This document shows, piece after piece, positions 25,190 to 33,924 of a DNA stretch of 64,000 nucleotides. The DNA is from Microtetraspora malaysiensis (lineage in GTDB: Bacteria > Actinomycetota > Actinomycetes > Streptosporangiales > Streptosporangiaceae). Both the position numbers and the translations under genes were made by a program. The notes below the pieces were generated by a model. The model had not been told where the DNA came from, did no database searches, and worked only from the letters and a program-made list of their open reading frames with translations. The stretch spans positions 118,422 to 182,421 of the forward strand of contig NZ_BBYJ01000013.1 of NCBI RefSeq assembly GCF_001528665.1, read 5' to 3'. Positions within the stretch are counted from its first letter, which is position 1, and each line of letters opens with the position of its first letter.

Positions 25190-25819
25190 TCAGGGCGCGG
25201 CACGGCGGATCAGCGTCACGCCGGCGCGGATGGTCAGCATCACCTGGACCAGGTCGTCCCGGCCCGCCACGTACGCGTTGAAGGCGTGCACGGCCGCCGC
25301 CTCCGCCGGATCCGGAGTGATGGCGAAGTGCAGCACGTTGTCGACCACGACGAATCCGTGCTCGCCCAGCAGCGGCAGCACGGCGTCGAGGAAGTGGATG
25401 TAGGAGGGCCGGTCCGCGTCGAGGAAGACCAGGTCGAAAGGCCCCCGGAGGGTGGGCAGGGTGTCCAGCGCCGGCCCTTCGCGCACCTCGACGCGGTCCG
25501 CGTACGGCGAGGCCGCGATGTGGCCGCGGGCGATCTCGGCGATGCCCGTGTCGGCCTCCAGGGTCACAATGCGGCAGTCGGCGGGCATGGCCTCGGCCAT
25601 GCTGAGCGCGGAGTATCCGGTGAACGTGCCGATCTCCAGGACGCGCCGCGGGCGGACCATCGCGACCAGCATCGCCAGCAGGCCGCCCTCGACCGCGCCC
25701 GTCATCATCTCGGGTCGTTCCATCGTCGCCCTGGTGGTGGCGGCCACCTGCGCCAGCAGCGGCGACGGCGTGCTCGTGTGCTCCTCGGCGTACAACTCGA
25801 ACTTGGGTCGGACGATCAT
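25190..25819 (-). CDS. Class I metal-dependent O-methyltransferase (CCoAOMT/catechol type)
   Basis: 209 residues from ATG 25819. The SAM site VLEIGTFTGYSALSMA is near residue 62. The metal-binding pattern LVFLDADRPSYIHF then VVVDNVLHF matches Methyltransf_3 enzymes, which methylate vicinal hydroxyls of catechols and similar rings with Mg2+. Its presence supports an aromatic starter carrying hydroxyl groups, possibly introduced by the HpaB-like enzyme. It follows the tryptophan dioxygenase by 16 bases and precedes the LanB-like gene by 53. Confidence 0.92.
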   Translation of the reverse strand: MIVRPKFELYAEEHTSTPSPLLAQVAATTRATMERPEMMTGAVEGGLLAMLVAMVRPRRVLEIGTFTGYSALSMAEAMPADCRIVTLEADTGIAEIARGHIAASPYADRVEVREGPALDTLPTLRGPFDLVFLDADRPSYIHFLDAVLPLLGEHGFVVVDNVLHFAITPDPAEAAAVHAFNAYVAGRDDLVQVMLTIRAGVTLIRRAAP

Positions 25820-25835
25820 GGGTCTCGCCTCTTGC

Positions 25836-26564
25836 TCAGCCTGAGATCTGGAGGTCGGCGCGGATCGCCCACAGGTCGGGGTAGAACCTGCGGGTCCAGC
25901 GGTGTTCCAGATACGTCAGCCCGGACGTGCCCCCGGTGCCGGGGGCGTTCCCGATCTGCCGCGCGACGGCCATGGCGTGCCGCTGCCGCCAGGTGCAGAA
26001 CGCCTGGTCGTGGTCGACCAGCGCCTCGCAGACCGCGGCCAGCGGGCCCGCCTGCCAGTAGATGTCCAGGAGGCTGCGGGCCCGCTGGGCGGCGGCCTTG
26101 TCGGTGTCTTCGGTGGGCATCTCGTAGCCGTCGCGCTGGGCGTGCAGGCACAGCGCCGTCCACAGGTCCTCGGCCGGGTGGCCGGTCGGCGCCATGCCGC
26201 CGGACGGCGGGCACGAAAGCCGCTCGATGACGGCGAACTGCCGCGACTCGGCGGCCGAGGCGGTGCCCAGGGCGGGCCGCAGCGCGCCGAAACCGCCCGG
26301 AGGAAGCCGGTCGATCAGCACGAACTGGTCGATCAGCAGCCGCTCCACCTCGTGCACGCGGCTCAGCCTGCGCACGGCCGCGCCCGCGTCGTCGGCGTCC
26401 AGCGCGCCCAGCGCGCCCCCGAGATCCTCGATGATCAGCTTGAACCACAGCTCGCTGACCTGATGCACCACGATGAACGGCAGTTCGGTCGCGAGGTGCC
26501 CGGTCCTGGGCCGCTGCAAGCTGAGCAACTGGTCGAGTTCCAGGTACTCGTGGTATCCGGCCAC
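25836..26564 (-). CDS. Tryptophan 2,3-dioxygenase
   Basis: 242 residues from GTG 26564. Diagnostic segments are ELPFIVVHQVSELWFKLII, with the substrate-pocket His; WRQRHAMAVARQIG, with the axial heme His; and PGTGGTSGLTYLEHR. The enzyme opens the indole of L-Trp to N-formylkynurenine. In thiocoraline- and echinomycin-type clusters such an enzyme starts the route to quinaldate or quinoxaline chromophores. Here it sits 2 bases after the ABC ATPase gene and upstream of the NRPS, and an aminotransferase that could act on kynurenine lies at 42669. No kynureninase or clear formamidase was recognised. Confidence 0.95.
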   Translation of the reverse strand: MAGYHEYLELDQLLSLQRPRTGHLATELPFIVVHQVSELWFKLIIEDLGGALGALDADDAGAAVRRLSRVHEVERLLIDQFVLIDRLPPGGFGALRPALGTASAAESRQFAVIERLSCPPSGGMAPTGHPAEDLWTALCLHAQRDGYEMPTEDTDKAAAQRARSLLDIYWQAGPLAAVCEALVDHDQAFCTWRQRHAMAVARQIGNAPGTGGTSGLTYLEHRWTRRFYPDLWAIRADLQISG

Positions 26565-26566
26565 CG

Positions 26567-27457
26567 TCAGGACGCCTCGACATCCGTGCTGCGCATCCCG
26601 GTGAGGCTCATGAACACCGTCTCGAGCGACGGCTTGATCACGTTCACGGCCTCCAACCGGCCGCCGGTCGCCATCACCTGATCGATCGCCGCGGCCACGT
26701 CATCGCCGTCGACCACCTCGACCTTCCCGTCCACGGTCAGCTCGATCCTGCCGCCGCCGTGCTCGCCGATCAGGTCGTCGACGTTCCCGGCCGCGATGAC
26801 CTCCCCATGGTTGATCATCACGATCGAGTCGCACGTGGTCTCGACCTCCTGCAGCTGGTGGCTGGACAGCAGCACCGCCACCCCCGCCGCGCGCCGCCGC
26901 GCCACCGCGGCCAGCAGCGTCTCGCGGGCGCCCACGTCGAGCGCGGCCGTCGGCTCGTCGAGAAGTAGCAGCTCGGGCGTCGCCACCAGGGCGGCGGCGA
27001 CATGGACCAGCCGCTGCTGCCCGATCGACAGGTCCTTGGGCAGCTTGCCGAGAAGCGGGCCGAGCTCAAGCTCCTCGGTCAGCTCCGCCAGCACCCGCTC
27101 CGCGTCGGCGACGCCGGACAGCTCGCTGAAGAAGGTCAGGTTCATTTCGACGGGCAGTCCCGGGTACAGCTCGATCTCCTGGGCGGCGATCGCCACCGGC
27201 GACTTCCCCGGCGTGGAGCTCGGCGCGATACTCACCTCTCCGGAATCCGGTTTCAGCAGCCCGGCGATGCACCGCACCGCGGTCGTCTTGCCCGCGCCGT
27301 TGGGCCCGATCAGGCCGACCACCGAGCCCGGCACCACGTCGAGATCGAGTCCGTGGAGCGCGACCACACCGCCGTAGACCTTCCGGAGCCCGCGAATCCG
27401 CGCGGCCGGCCGGGACGAGCCCAGGGCAGCCGCTCCGGATTCATCGTCAACGCTCAT
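26567..27457 (-). CDS. ABC exporter ATP-binding protein
   Basis: 296 residues from ATG 27457 with GGGAGGA upstream. Walker A GPNGAGKTT, Walker B LLLLDEPTAALD and switch His in SSHQLQEVE are intact; the signature loop reads LSIGQQRL instead of LSGGQ. A short C-terminal extension resembles the regulatory tail of DrrA-type exporters. The matching ABC-2 permease is encoded 4 kb away at 31238-31975 on the same strand. Together they likely export or give self-protection against the product. It is the first gene of the leftward operon running to 15882. Confidence 0.92.
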   Translation of the reverse strand: MSVDDESGAAALGSSRPAARIRGLRKVYGGVVALHGLDLDVVPGSVVGLIGPNGAGKTTAVRCIAGLLKPDSGEVSIAPSSTPGKSPVAIAAQEIELYPGLPVEMNLTFFSELSGVADAERVLAELTEELELGPLLGKLPKDLSIGQQRLVHVAAALVATPELLLLDEPTAALDVGARETLLAAVARRRAAGVAVLLSSHQLQEVETTCDSIVMINHGEVIAAGNVDDLIGEHGGGRIELTVDGKVEVVDGDDVAAAIDQVMATGGRLEAVNVIKPSLETVFMSLTGMRSTDVEAS

Positions 27458-27743
27458 ACGATCCTCCCGGCCAGTAGTTAGGGGCAGACCTCACGCGCCC
27501 GCACATCCTGTCATTTCTCGGACACGCGAAGAACTGGCCAACTGCGGCAGACCCACAGTCGGCACCCAGCAGTCGACACCACGACCGACTCCGCAGTCAC
27601 GCGGCGATCTCCGCCGTCCCGTCCCTGCTTTCTCCGCGGCCACGTTCCGCCGCGATGCCCGCCCAAGCCGGTGTCCGACGGCGTCGTGACCGCGCGAACG
27701 GCGTCGCTGTCGGCGGGCATTCCGCGCGTGGTAGGTGTCGCCT
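27458..27743. promoter_or_regulatory. Divergent promoter spacer
   Basis: 286 bases between the leftward NRPS operon (first gene 27457) and the rightward thioesterase/HpaB pair. It contains direct copies CAGTCGGCACC (27556-27566) and CAGTCGACACC (27570-27580), 14 bases apart. The CAGTCG core resembles the CAGTCGAAC half-site of StrR-type activators, and a StrR-like protein is encoded at 33921-34937, but the matching inverted half-site was not found. Binding is speculative. Confidence 0.4.
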
Positions 27744-28676
27744 ATGTCGAATCTAGAGCGGCAAACCGCGGTCGAACGGACGGGCGACGGAACGTACCGA
27801 GCCGACGTCGTCGAAGACTGGAAGATGTGGGTTCCGATCGGTGGATACCTGACCTCGATCGCACTTCGCGCTGCTCAGGCGCACGCGCCGAGCACGATGG
27901 CCCGGCCGGTCAGCGTGTCGTGCCACTATCTGAACGAGGCGAAGGTCGGCCCGGCCGACCTCGAGGTGACCACACTACGCAGCACCGATCGGGCGGGCTC
28001 GTACCTGGTGCGGATGAACCAGGATGGCCAGGACATTCTCGCCGCGCTGGTGTCGGCAGCACCCACCGGCGAGCTCAGCCCCACCCTCAACTGGCAGGAA
28101 GCCCCCGAGTCCGCCCGGCCGGACGAGCTCGAAACCACGATCCTCGACGACGACGTGCTCGCGCTGATGGGCGACGAGCCGTTCTGGAAGATGCTCGAGT
28201 TCCGCATGGTCAAGGGACTGATGGGCTCCCACAACTACCCGGGCGTCGAGGATCTCACCACGGAGGAGATGAAGTTCACCCCGCGGCGTGACGCGCACAT
28301 CCGCGGCTGGCAGCGGATGCCCTGCGGCGAAGGCCACAAGGACCCGTGGGTCGACGCCTGCCGTTCCGTCATCATCACCGCCGCGATGCAGTTCGCGACG
28401 GTCGCCGACCCCTTCACCCCGCCGCTGCAGTTCATCGCGCCGACGATGAACCTCACCGTCGACTTCCACACCTTCCACCCCGAGGAGCAGTGGCTGCTCG
28501 CCGACGCCGTCGGCAGCCACGTCGGCGACGGCATCCTCGGTGCGGAGACCAGGCTGTGGACGCAGAGCGGCGACTTCGTGGCCACCGCCAACTCCAAGAT
28601 GACCTACCACGACTTCTCCGACCCCAGGACCATGGAGCGCCTCGGGAAGTCGTGGTTCCAGCTGACGGAGAACTGA
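27744..28676 (+). CDS. TesB-like double-hotdog acyl-CoA thioesterase family protein
   Basis: 310 residues from ATG 27744 with AGGTG upstream. The pattern of an N-terminal hotdog (PIGGYLTSIALRAAQAH, VSVSCHYLNEAKVGPADLEV) and a C-terminal hotdog (PLQFIAPTMNLTVDFH, LADAVGSHVGDGILGAETRLW) fits the TesB-like fold. A homologue of the same layout is encoded at 30354-31184 on the other strand, so the two flank an HpaB-type hydroxylase. Hydrolysis of a CoA- or carrier-bound aromatic acid is the natural guess; activity could also be dehydratase-like, as other hotdog proteins are. Confidence 0.8.
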   Translation: MSNLERQTAVERTGDGTYRADVVEDWKMWVPIGGYLTSIALRAAQAHAPSTMARPVSVSCHYLNEAKVGPADLEVTTLRSTDRAGSYLVRMNQDGQDILAALVSAAPTGELSPTLNWQEAPESARPDELETTILDDDVLALMGDEPFWKMLEFRMVKGLMGSHNYPGVEDLTTEEMKFTPRRDAHIRGWQRMPCGEGHKDPWVDACRSVIITAAMQFATVADPFTPPLQFIAPTMNLTVDFHTFHPEEQWLLADAVGSHVGDGILGAETRLWTQSGDFVATANSKMTYHDFSDPRTMERLGKSWFQLTEN

Positions 28677-28699
28677 CGGAACCGGCAGAGGGATAGCCG

Positions 28700-30154
28700 A
28701 TGCGTAAGGGATCTGAGTACCTGGCGGCGATCGCGGACGGGCGCGAGGTCTACGTGGACGGCGACCGCGTCCGCGACGTCGCCGGGCACCCGGCGTTCGC
28801 GCCGATCGCGCGGACGATGTCGGAGCTTTACGACATCGCCGCCGATCCGGCGAACGGCATGACCGCGTACGCCAGGGAGATCGACGGACCAGCCAACCTC
28901 GTGTACTCGATCCCGCAGACCCACGAGCAGCTTGTCGTGCGGCGCAAGGCTATCGAGACCTGGGCGCGGCACACCCACGGCTGGGTGGGCCGCGGCCCTG
29001 ATCACGTCGGGTCGTTCCTGGCCGGCTTCGCCGCCCACCCGGAGGCGTTCCGGTCGGAGACCCACGACTTCTCGCACAACGTCACCGCGTACTACGACCG
29101 GCTGCTGAGCGACAGCCTCTACGTCTCCTACGCCATCATCCCGCCGCAGGTCTCCCGCATCACGACCGCGCACGCCTGGGAGGGTGACCTGATCCAGGTC
29201 GGCGTGGCGGAGGAGCGCGGCGACGGGATCGTGGTGCGCGGTGCCCAGATGCTCGCGACCGGCGCCGCGGTCTCGGACGAGATCTTCGTGTCGTGCATCA
29301 AGCCGCTGACGCCGGAGGACCGCGACTTCGCGCTCGGCTTCGTCGTCCCGGTCGCGACACCCGGCCTCAAGCTGTACTGCCGGCGCCCCTACGCGCCCGC
29401 GGCGACCAGCCACTACGACTACCCGCTCAGCAGCCGCTACGACGAGACCGACGCGCTGGTCGTGTTCGCCGACGTGTTCGTCCCGTGGGAGCGGATCTTC
29501 GTCTATCGCGACGTGGAGGGGCTGCGCCGCCAGTTCTTCGACACCGGCGCGCACATCCTGGGCAACTCGCAGGCGCAGATCAGGTTCGTGGCGAAGCTGC
29601 GCTTCCTGGCGGGGGTCGCCCGCAAGGTCGCGCAGACGACCCACATCGACCGGATCCCCAGCGTGCAGGAGAAGCTGGGCGAGCTCGCCGCGCTCGTGTC
29701 CCTCGTGGAGTCGGCCGTGCTCGCCGCCGAGTACACCGCCGAGCCGGACGAGGCGGGCATGTGGCGGCCGACTCCCCGCTCGCTCTACGGCGCGATCGCC
29801 CTGCAGGCCGAGCTGTACCCGCGGGTGCTCGCCATCCTGCGCGAGCTGACGGGCGGCGGCGTGCTGCAGCTCCCCTCCTCGGTCGCCGAACTGCGCAACC
29901 CCGCCACCCGGCCCGACATGGACCGCTACGTCCAGTCGCCCGGCGTGCCGGCCGAGGAGCGGGTGAAGCTGTTCAAGCTCGCCTGGGATGCGATCGGCAG
30001 CGAGTTCGCCGGGCGGCACCATCAGTACGAGATGTTCTACGCGGGCGCGCCGCATGTGGCCAAGGGGTACGCGTACCGCAACTTCGGGTACGAGGAGACG
30101 CTGGCCGAGGTGGACGCGTTCCTCGCCTCCTACGGCCTCGACGACGTCTGGTGA
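28700..30154 (+). CDS. HpaB-family FADH2-dependent phenol hydroxylase
   Basis: 484 residues from ATG 28700. The HpaB/PvcC fold is seen in RKGSEYLAAIADGREVYVDG near the N-terminus, SYAIIPPQVSRITTAH, VRGAQMLATGAAVSDEIFVS, FADVFVPWERIFVYRD and GGGVLQLPSS. Members hydroxylate phenols ortho to an existing hydroxyl (for example 4-hydroxyphenylacetate to the catechol) with FADH2 provided by a separate reductase. No flavin reductase gene is visible in the window, so a host reductase must be used. With the catechol-type O-methyltransferase at 25190 it could give a methoxylated aromatic unit. Confidence 0.94.
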   Translation: MRKGSEYLAAIADGREVYVDGDRVRDVAGHPAFAPIARTMSELYDIAADPANGMTAYAREIDGPANLVYSIPQTHEQLVVRRKAIETWARHTHGWVGRGPDHVGSFLAGFAAHPEAFRSETHDFSHNVTAYYDRLLSDSLYVSYAIIPPQVSRITTAHAWEGDLIQVGVAEERGDGIVVRGAQMLATGAAVSDEIFVSCIKPLTPEDRDFALGFVVPVATPGLKLYCRRPYAPAATSHYDYPLSSRYDETDALVVFADVFVPWERIFVYRDVEGLRRQFFDTGAHILGNSQAQIRFVAKLRFLAGVARKVAQTTHIDRIPSVQEKLGELAALVSLVESAVLAAEYTAEPDEAGMWRPTPRSLYGAIALQAELYPRVLAILRELTGGGVLQLPSSVAELRNPATRPDMDRYVQSPGVPAEERVKLFKLAWDAIGSEFAGRHHQYEMFYAGAPHVAKGYAYRNFGYEETLAEVDAFLASYGLDDVW

Positions 30155-30209
30155 CGCGGCCCCGGCACCCTGACCTTGAGGGTGCCGCGGGCCGAGGCCG
30201 GCCGATCGG

Positions 30210-30246
30210 AGACCTCCGGTGCCTGTTTCATCAGGTCCGGAGGTCT
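30210..30246. terminator. Bidirectional hairpin terminator
   Basis: AGACCTCCGG (30210-30219) and CCGGAGGTCT (30237-30246) form a perfect 10-bp stem; inside the loop CCTG and CAGG can pair for four more. It lies between the convergent HpaB gene and the second TesB-like gene. Confidence 0.8.
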
Positions 30247-30353
30247 TGCCGTGCGTGACGAGCCCCTGCGCGACGGGCGCGGCGATGGCCCGCGCGTCGC
30301 TTCTCGGCTACGCCACCGTTCTCCTGACCACGCCCTCCGCACGCCGGCCGCGG

Positions 30354-31184
30354 CTACGTCCGGATCTCCTTGCACAGCAGGCTGCTGAAGCCGGAGGCGA
30401 TCAGCGTGCCCGTCGAGCTCCACAGCCGGCTCTGCCCCGAGACCAGGCCGTCCTTGGCGAAGTCGGCCATGCCGTCCACCAGCAGCCATTCGGAGTCGGG
30501 CTGCGCCTGGTGGAACTGGATGGACAGGTCGATGGTCGGCGCGAAGTAGCTCATCTCGTACGGGCGCCCCTTGCTGCCCGCGGCCCAGGTGTTGAGGTCG
30601 AGGAGGATGACGGCGCGGGCGGCGTCGACGAAGGGGTCCTCGAAGGTCGCCTGGGGCAGGAAGCGCCACCAGGCGGACCAGCGGGCTTCGGCGGCGGCCT
30701 GGTCGGTCCCGCCGGGGTGCTGCCACTCGAAGGGCTTCCACTCGATGTTGTGGAAGATCGGCATGGGCGGCTCGATGCCGGGGCCCATCAGGTCGATGAT
30801 CGACAGGAGCTGCTCGTGGCCCGGCAGGTCGGGGCGGCGCACGTGGTCGTGGGTGACGCCCGCCAGGTCGGTGGCCACCATCCAGACCAGCGTCTCGCAG
30901 ATGGGGCGGTCCTCCTGGGTCATCCGGACGCGGATGGACTCGGCCCGCTGGGTGGCGCGCAGCGTGGTGACCTCGATGTCGACGTGGCCGTGCCTGGCGG
31001 TGGACAGGAAGTGGGTGGACATCGAGGCAAGCCGCGGCTGCGTGCTGTGGGCCTGGACGGCGCGCAGCCCGAGGGCCGCGACGTAGCCGCCGTTGGGGCC
31101 CCAGAAATCCCACTCGCCGGACAGGACAGCCTCATAGTGGCCGCCGGCCCCTTTGACGATGGTGTCGTCGGCGAGGTTTCCCAT
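30354..31184 (-). CDS. TesB-like double-hotdog thioesterase family protein (paralogue)
   Basis: 276 residues from ATG 31184. It has the same two-hotdog layout as the protein at 27744-28676: GPNGGYVAALGLRAVQAH, FLSTARHGHVDIEVTTL, then FAPTIDLSIQFHQAQPDSEWLLVD and GQSRLWSSTGTLIAS. The two differ widely in sequence, so they are an old pair and not a recent duplication. It is followed by no leftward gene for 200 bases and is preceded by the ABC permease gene. The substrate is unknown; a CoA or carrier thioester in aromatic acid assembly is likely. Confidence 0.8.
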   Translation of the reverse strand: MGNLADDTIVKGAGGHYEAVLSGEWDFWGPNGGYVAALGLRAVQAHSTQPRLASMSTHFLSTARHGHVDIEVTTLRATQRAESIRVRMTQEDRPICETLVWMVATDLAGVTHDHVRRPDLPGHEQLLSIIDLMGPGIEPPMPIFHNIEWKPFEWQHPGGTDQAAAEARWSAWWRFLPQATFEDPFVDAARAVILLDLNTWAAGSKGRPYEMSYFAPTIDLSIQFHQAQPDSEWLLVDGMADFAKDGLVSGQSRLWSSTGTLIASGFSSLLCKEIRT

Positions 31185-31237
31185 CTGCTGTCCTTCCCGG
31201 TGGAGGTCGGCCGGGTGTCGGGTCCGGCCCGTGGGGT

Positions 31238-31975
31238 TCAGGCGAAGAAGGTCTTGCGCTGCTCATGCTTGTAGAAGACGCCCGACAGCACGAAGCAGAC
31301 GGCGGCCATCCCGAACAGGACGGCGATGGGGACGAGGACGTCGTTCAGGCTGCCGCCTTCGCCGATCGCGGCGTAGAAGCCCTTGAAGGACCAGTAGACC
31401 GGGGAGACGGGGGCGATGGCCTGGAGCCAGCCGGGGAAGGTCTCGATGGGCGCCAGCGCGCCCGCGCCGCCGACCAGCAGCAGCGCGCCGACGCTCACCA
31501 GGGTGTTGAGCTGGGCGATGCTGGTGCAGACCACGGCCAGCAGCAGGCCGATGCCGAGTTCGACGGAGACCAGGGCGACGGAGACCAGGGCGACTCCGAG
31601 GACGCTGCCGCGGATCTGCAGCCCGAACGCCGCCCAGCTCAGCGGGAACAGCAGGAGGTACTGGGCCAGGAACACCATCGCGAGCGGCGTGAGCTTGCCG
31701 AAGATGACGGCGATCGGCCGGGCTCGGCTGACGCGCAGCCGGTCCCAGGTCATCCAGCCGTGGTCGCGGAAGAAGGCGAGGCCGATGGCCGACAGCCCGA
31801 AGAAGCCGAACAGCGCGGCGACGCCGGGGACCGCCCGCGCCGCGCCGCCGACGATGCCGTTGGCGAAGAACGCCAGCAGCAGGCCGGGGATGACGATGAG
31901 GATCACCACGATCCAGGGCTGGGTTCGCATGAGGCGCGCCTCGTGGCGCGCGATCGTGAGCGCTCGCGATTTCAT
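31238..31975 (-). CDS. ABC-2 type exporter permease
   Basis: 245 residues from ATG 31975 with GAGGAG upstream. Six hydrophobic segments can be counted, beginning with WIVVILIVIPGLLLAFFANG and ending with VLVPIAVLFGMAAVCFVLSG. The loop DHGWMTWDRLRVSRARPIAV and the ABC-2 motif near VSPVYWSFKGFY match DrrB-type permeases. The ATPase partner is at 26567-27457. Product export is the likely role. Confidence 0.9.
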   Translation of the reverse strand: MKSRALTIARHEARLMRTQPWIVVILIVIPGLLLAFFANGIVGGAARAVPGVAALFGFFGLSAIGLAFFRDHGWMTWDRLRVSRARPIAVIFGKLTPLAMVFLAQYLLLFPLSWAAFGLQIRGSVLGVALVSVALVSVELGIGLLLAVVCTSIAQLNTLVSVGALLLVGGAGALAPIETFPGWLQAIAPVSPVYWSFKGFYAAIGEGGSLNDVLVPIAVLFGMAAVCFVLSGVFYKHEQRKTFFA

Positions 31976-32041
31976 GATCTCCTCAACGGCCGGCTCTTGA
32001 GTTCTCGCGGGGTCGTGAATGCGCCTGTCGTACAGCCGGGC

Positions 32042-32074
32042 TGCTCCACCATGGCCGCTGGCCCCGGTGGAGCA
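32042..32074 (-). terminator. Hairpin between the A-PCP gene and the ABC permease gene
   Basis: TGCTCCACC (32042-32050) and GGTGGAGCA (32066-32074) pair over 9 bases with a 15-base loop. It sits in the 146-base spacer after the stop of the A-PCP gene and may end or attenuate transcription before the permease gene. Confidence 0.5.
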
Positions 32075-32121
32075 CAACCGCGCACAACAGCGGCGGCGGG
32101 GCGCGCGAGTGAGGAATGCCC

Positions 32122-33924
32122 TCAGTCAGGCGCGCCGCGCCGGTCGGGTTCGGCTTCGCCGAGGCTGGCGGCGATGTCGGCGATCCGGCTGGCTCGGTAA
32201 AGTTCGCGCAGCGGCAGCCGCAGGCCGAGGTCCTTCCTGATCCGGCCGATCAGCCGGCCGGCGAGCAGCGAGTGGCCGCCGAGGGCGAAGAAGTCATCGG
32301 CGGGCCCGACCTGGTCGACGCCGAGCAGTTCCGCGACGACGGCGCCCAGGTAGCGCTCGTGCTCCGACAGCTCAGGCGGGGCGGGCTCCGGCGCGGCGGA
32401 GTGGCGTGGGGGCTCGGGCAGGGCGTTGCGGTCGATCTTCCCGTTGGGGGTCAGCGGGATGGCCGGTATCTCCACGATCGCGGCGGGCGCCAGGTAGTCG
32501 GGCACCTTGCCGGCCAGATACGCGCGTAACCGCTGGGGGTCGAAGCTGTCGGCGACGACGTAGGCGACCAGGTGCTTGCCCAGGTGCTCGTCGTCCCTGG
32601 CGACCACGACGGCCTGCCGTACGTCGGCGTGGCGGGCCAGGACCGACTCGACCTCGCCCGGCTCGACCCGGAAGCCGCGGATCTTGACCTGGTCGTCGGC
32701 GCGCCCGTGGAACATGAGCTGCCCGTCCTCGGCGACGGAGGCCAGATCGCCGGTGCGGTAGAGCCGTTCGCCGGGCTCGAAGGGGCTGGGGATGAACCGC
32801 TGCGCGGTGAGGGCGGGCCGGCGCAGGTAGCCGCGGGCGACACCGGGGCCGCCGACGTGGATCTCGCCGATCTCACCGTCGCCGACCGGGCGCAGGTCGT
32901 CGTCGAGCAGGTGGACGACGGTGTCGGTGAACGGCCTGCCGATCGGGACTCCGGCTTCGCGGTACGGCTCGCTGATGGTGGCGCCGACGGTCGTCTCGGT
33001 GGGGCCGTAGCCGTTGAGCAGGCGGCGCCCGCGCGACCAGCGTTTGGCGATCGCCTCGGTGCAGGAGTCGCCGGTGGAGACGATGGTCGCGCCGGGGAGC
33101 ACGGAGTCGTCGAGGGCGGCCAGCACCGCGGGCGGGAGGGTGGCGTGGGTGATCCCGCCCTCGCGCAGCAGGTCGTGCAACCGCGAGTCGGGGACGGATC
33201 GGTCTCCCTGGGTGGGGGCGAGCACCAGCGTGCCGCCGGAGAACAGGGCGGCGGAGTAGTCCCAGAAGGCCGCGTCGAAGCTGATCGAGGCCCACTGCAG
33301 GACCCTGCTGCCCGGCCCGACCCGCAGCGTGCGGCGCTGGGTGCCGGCCAGCGCGGCCACGCCGCGTCCGGTGACGACGACGCCCTTGGGGGTGCCGGTG
33401 GAGCCGGAGGTGTAGATCACGTACATCGCGTGGGCGGGCCGCGCGGGCGTGGCCCGCTCGGCATCGGTGAGGCTGTCGCCGCTCAGCTCGGCCAGGCTCG
33501 CCGCGGTCTGCGGGCGGTCGAGTTCGAGGCTGGTGATCTCGCCGGCTGCGTCGCGAAGGAGCCGGCTGCCCTCGGCGGTGGTGACGGCCAGCGCCGGCCG
33601 CGCGTCACGGATCATGAACGCGAGGCGCTCGCGGGGATAGGTCAGGTCCAGCGGCAGGTAGGCGGCGCCGGACTTGAGTACGGCCAGCAGCGCGATGACG
33701 CAGTCCAGCGAGCGCCCAAGCGCGATGGCGACGAGGTCTTCGGCGCCGACGCCCTCGGCGACCAGCCGCCGGGCCAGCCGGTTGGCGCGGGCGTCGAGCT
33801 CGCGGTAGGTCAGCGAGACGCCGCCGTCCTCCACGGCCGGGTGGGCCGGGTAGCGGTGCACGCACTGCTCGAACAGGGCCGCGGCGGTGGTCTGCGCGTA
33901 CTGTCGCGGTGGGCCGGCCCTCAT
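32122..33924 (-). CDS. Free-standing NRPS A-PCP didomain
   Basis: 600 residues from an ATG that overlaps the StrR-like stop (ATGA). A domain motifs are YVIYTSGSTGTPKG, NGYGPTETTVG, YRTGDLA and NGKIDR; the PCP serine is in LGGHSLLAGRLIG. Aligned by eye to GrsA, the pocket reads Asp-Ala-Trp-Thr-Val-Thr-Gly-Val-Gly, close to aromatic codes in the first half but not a match I can name. Didomains of this kind load one amino acid for modification on the carrier, as in the Trp-loading proteins of quinoxaline-type pathways. No condensation or thioesterase domain is attached. Confidence 0.93.
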   Translation of the reverse strand: MRAGPPRQYAQTTAAALFEQCVHRYPAHPAVEDGGVSLTYRELDARANRLARRLVAEGVGAEDLVAIALGRSLDCVIALLAVLKSGAAYLPLDLTYPRERLAFMIRDARPALAVTTAEGSRLLRDAAGEITSLELDRPQTAASLAELSGDSLTDAERATPARPAHAMYVIYTSGSTGTPKGVVVTGRGVAALAGTQRRTLRVGPGSRVLQWASISFDAAFWDYSAALFSGGTLVLAPTQGDRSVPDSRLHDLLREGGITHATLPPAVLAALDDSVLPGATIVSTGDSCTEAIAKRWSRGRRLLNGYGPTETTVGATISEPYREAGVPIGRPFTDTVVHLLDDDLRPVGDGEIGEIHVGGPGVARGYLRRPALTAQRFIPSPFEPGERLYRTGDLASVAEDGQLMFHGRADDQVKIRGFRVEPGEVESVLARHADVRQAVVVARDDEHLGKHLVAYVVADSFDPQRLRAYLAGKVPDYLAPAAIVEIPAIPLTPNGKIDRNALPEPPRHSAAPEPAPPELSEHERYLGAVVAELLGVDQVGPADDFFALGGHSLLAGRLIGRIRKDLGLRLPLRELYRASRIADIAASLGEAEPDRRGAPD

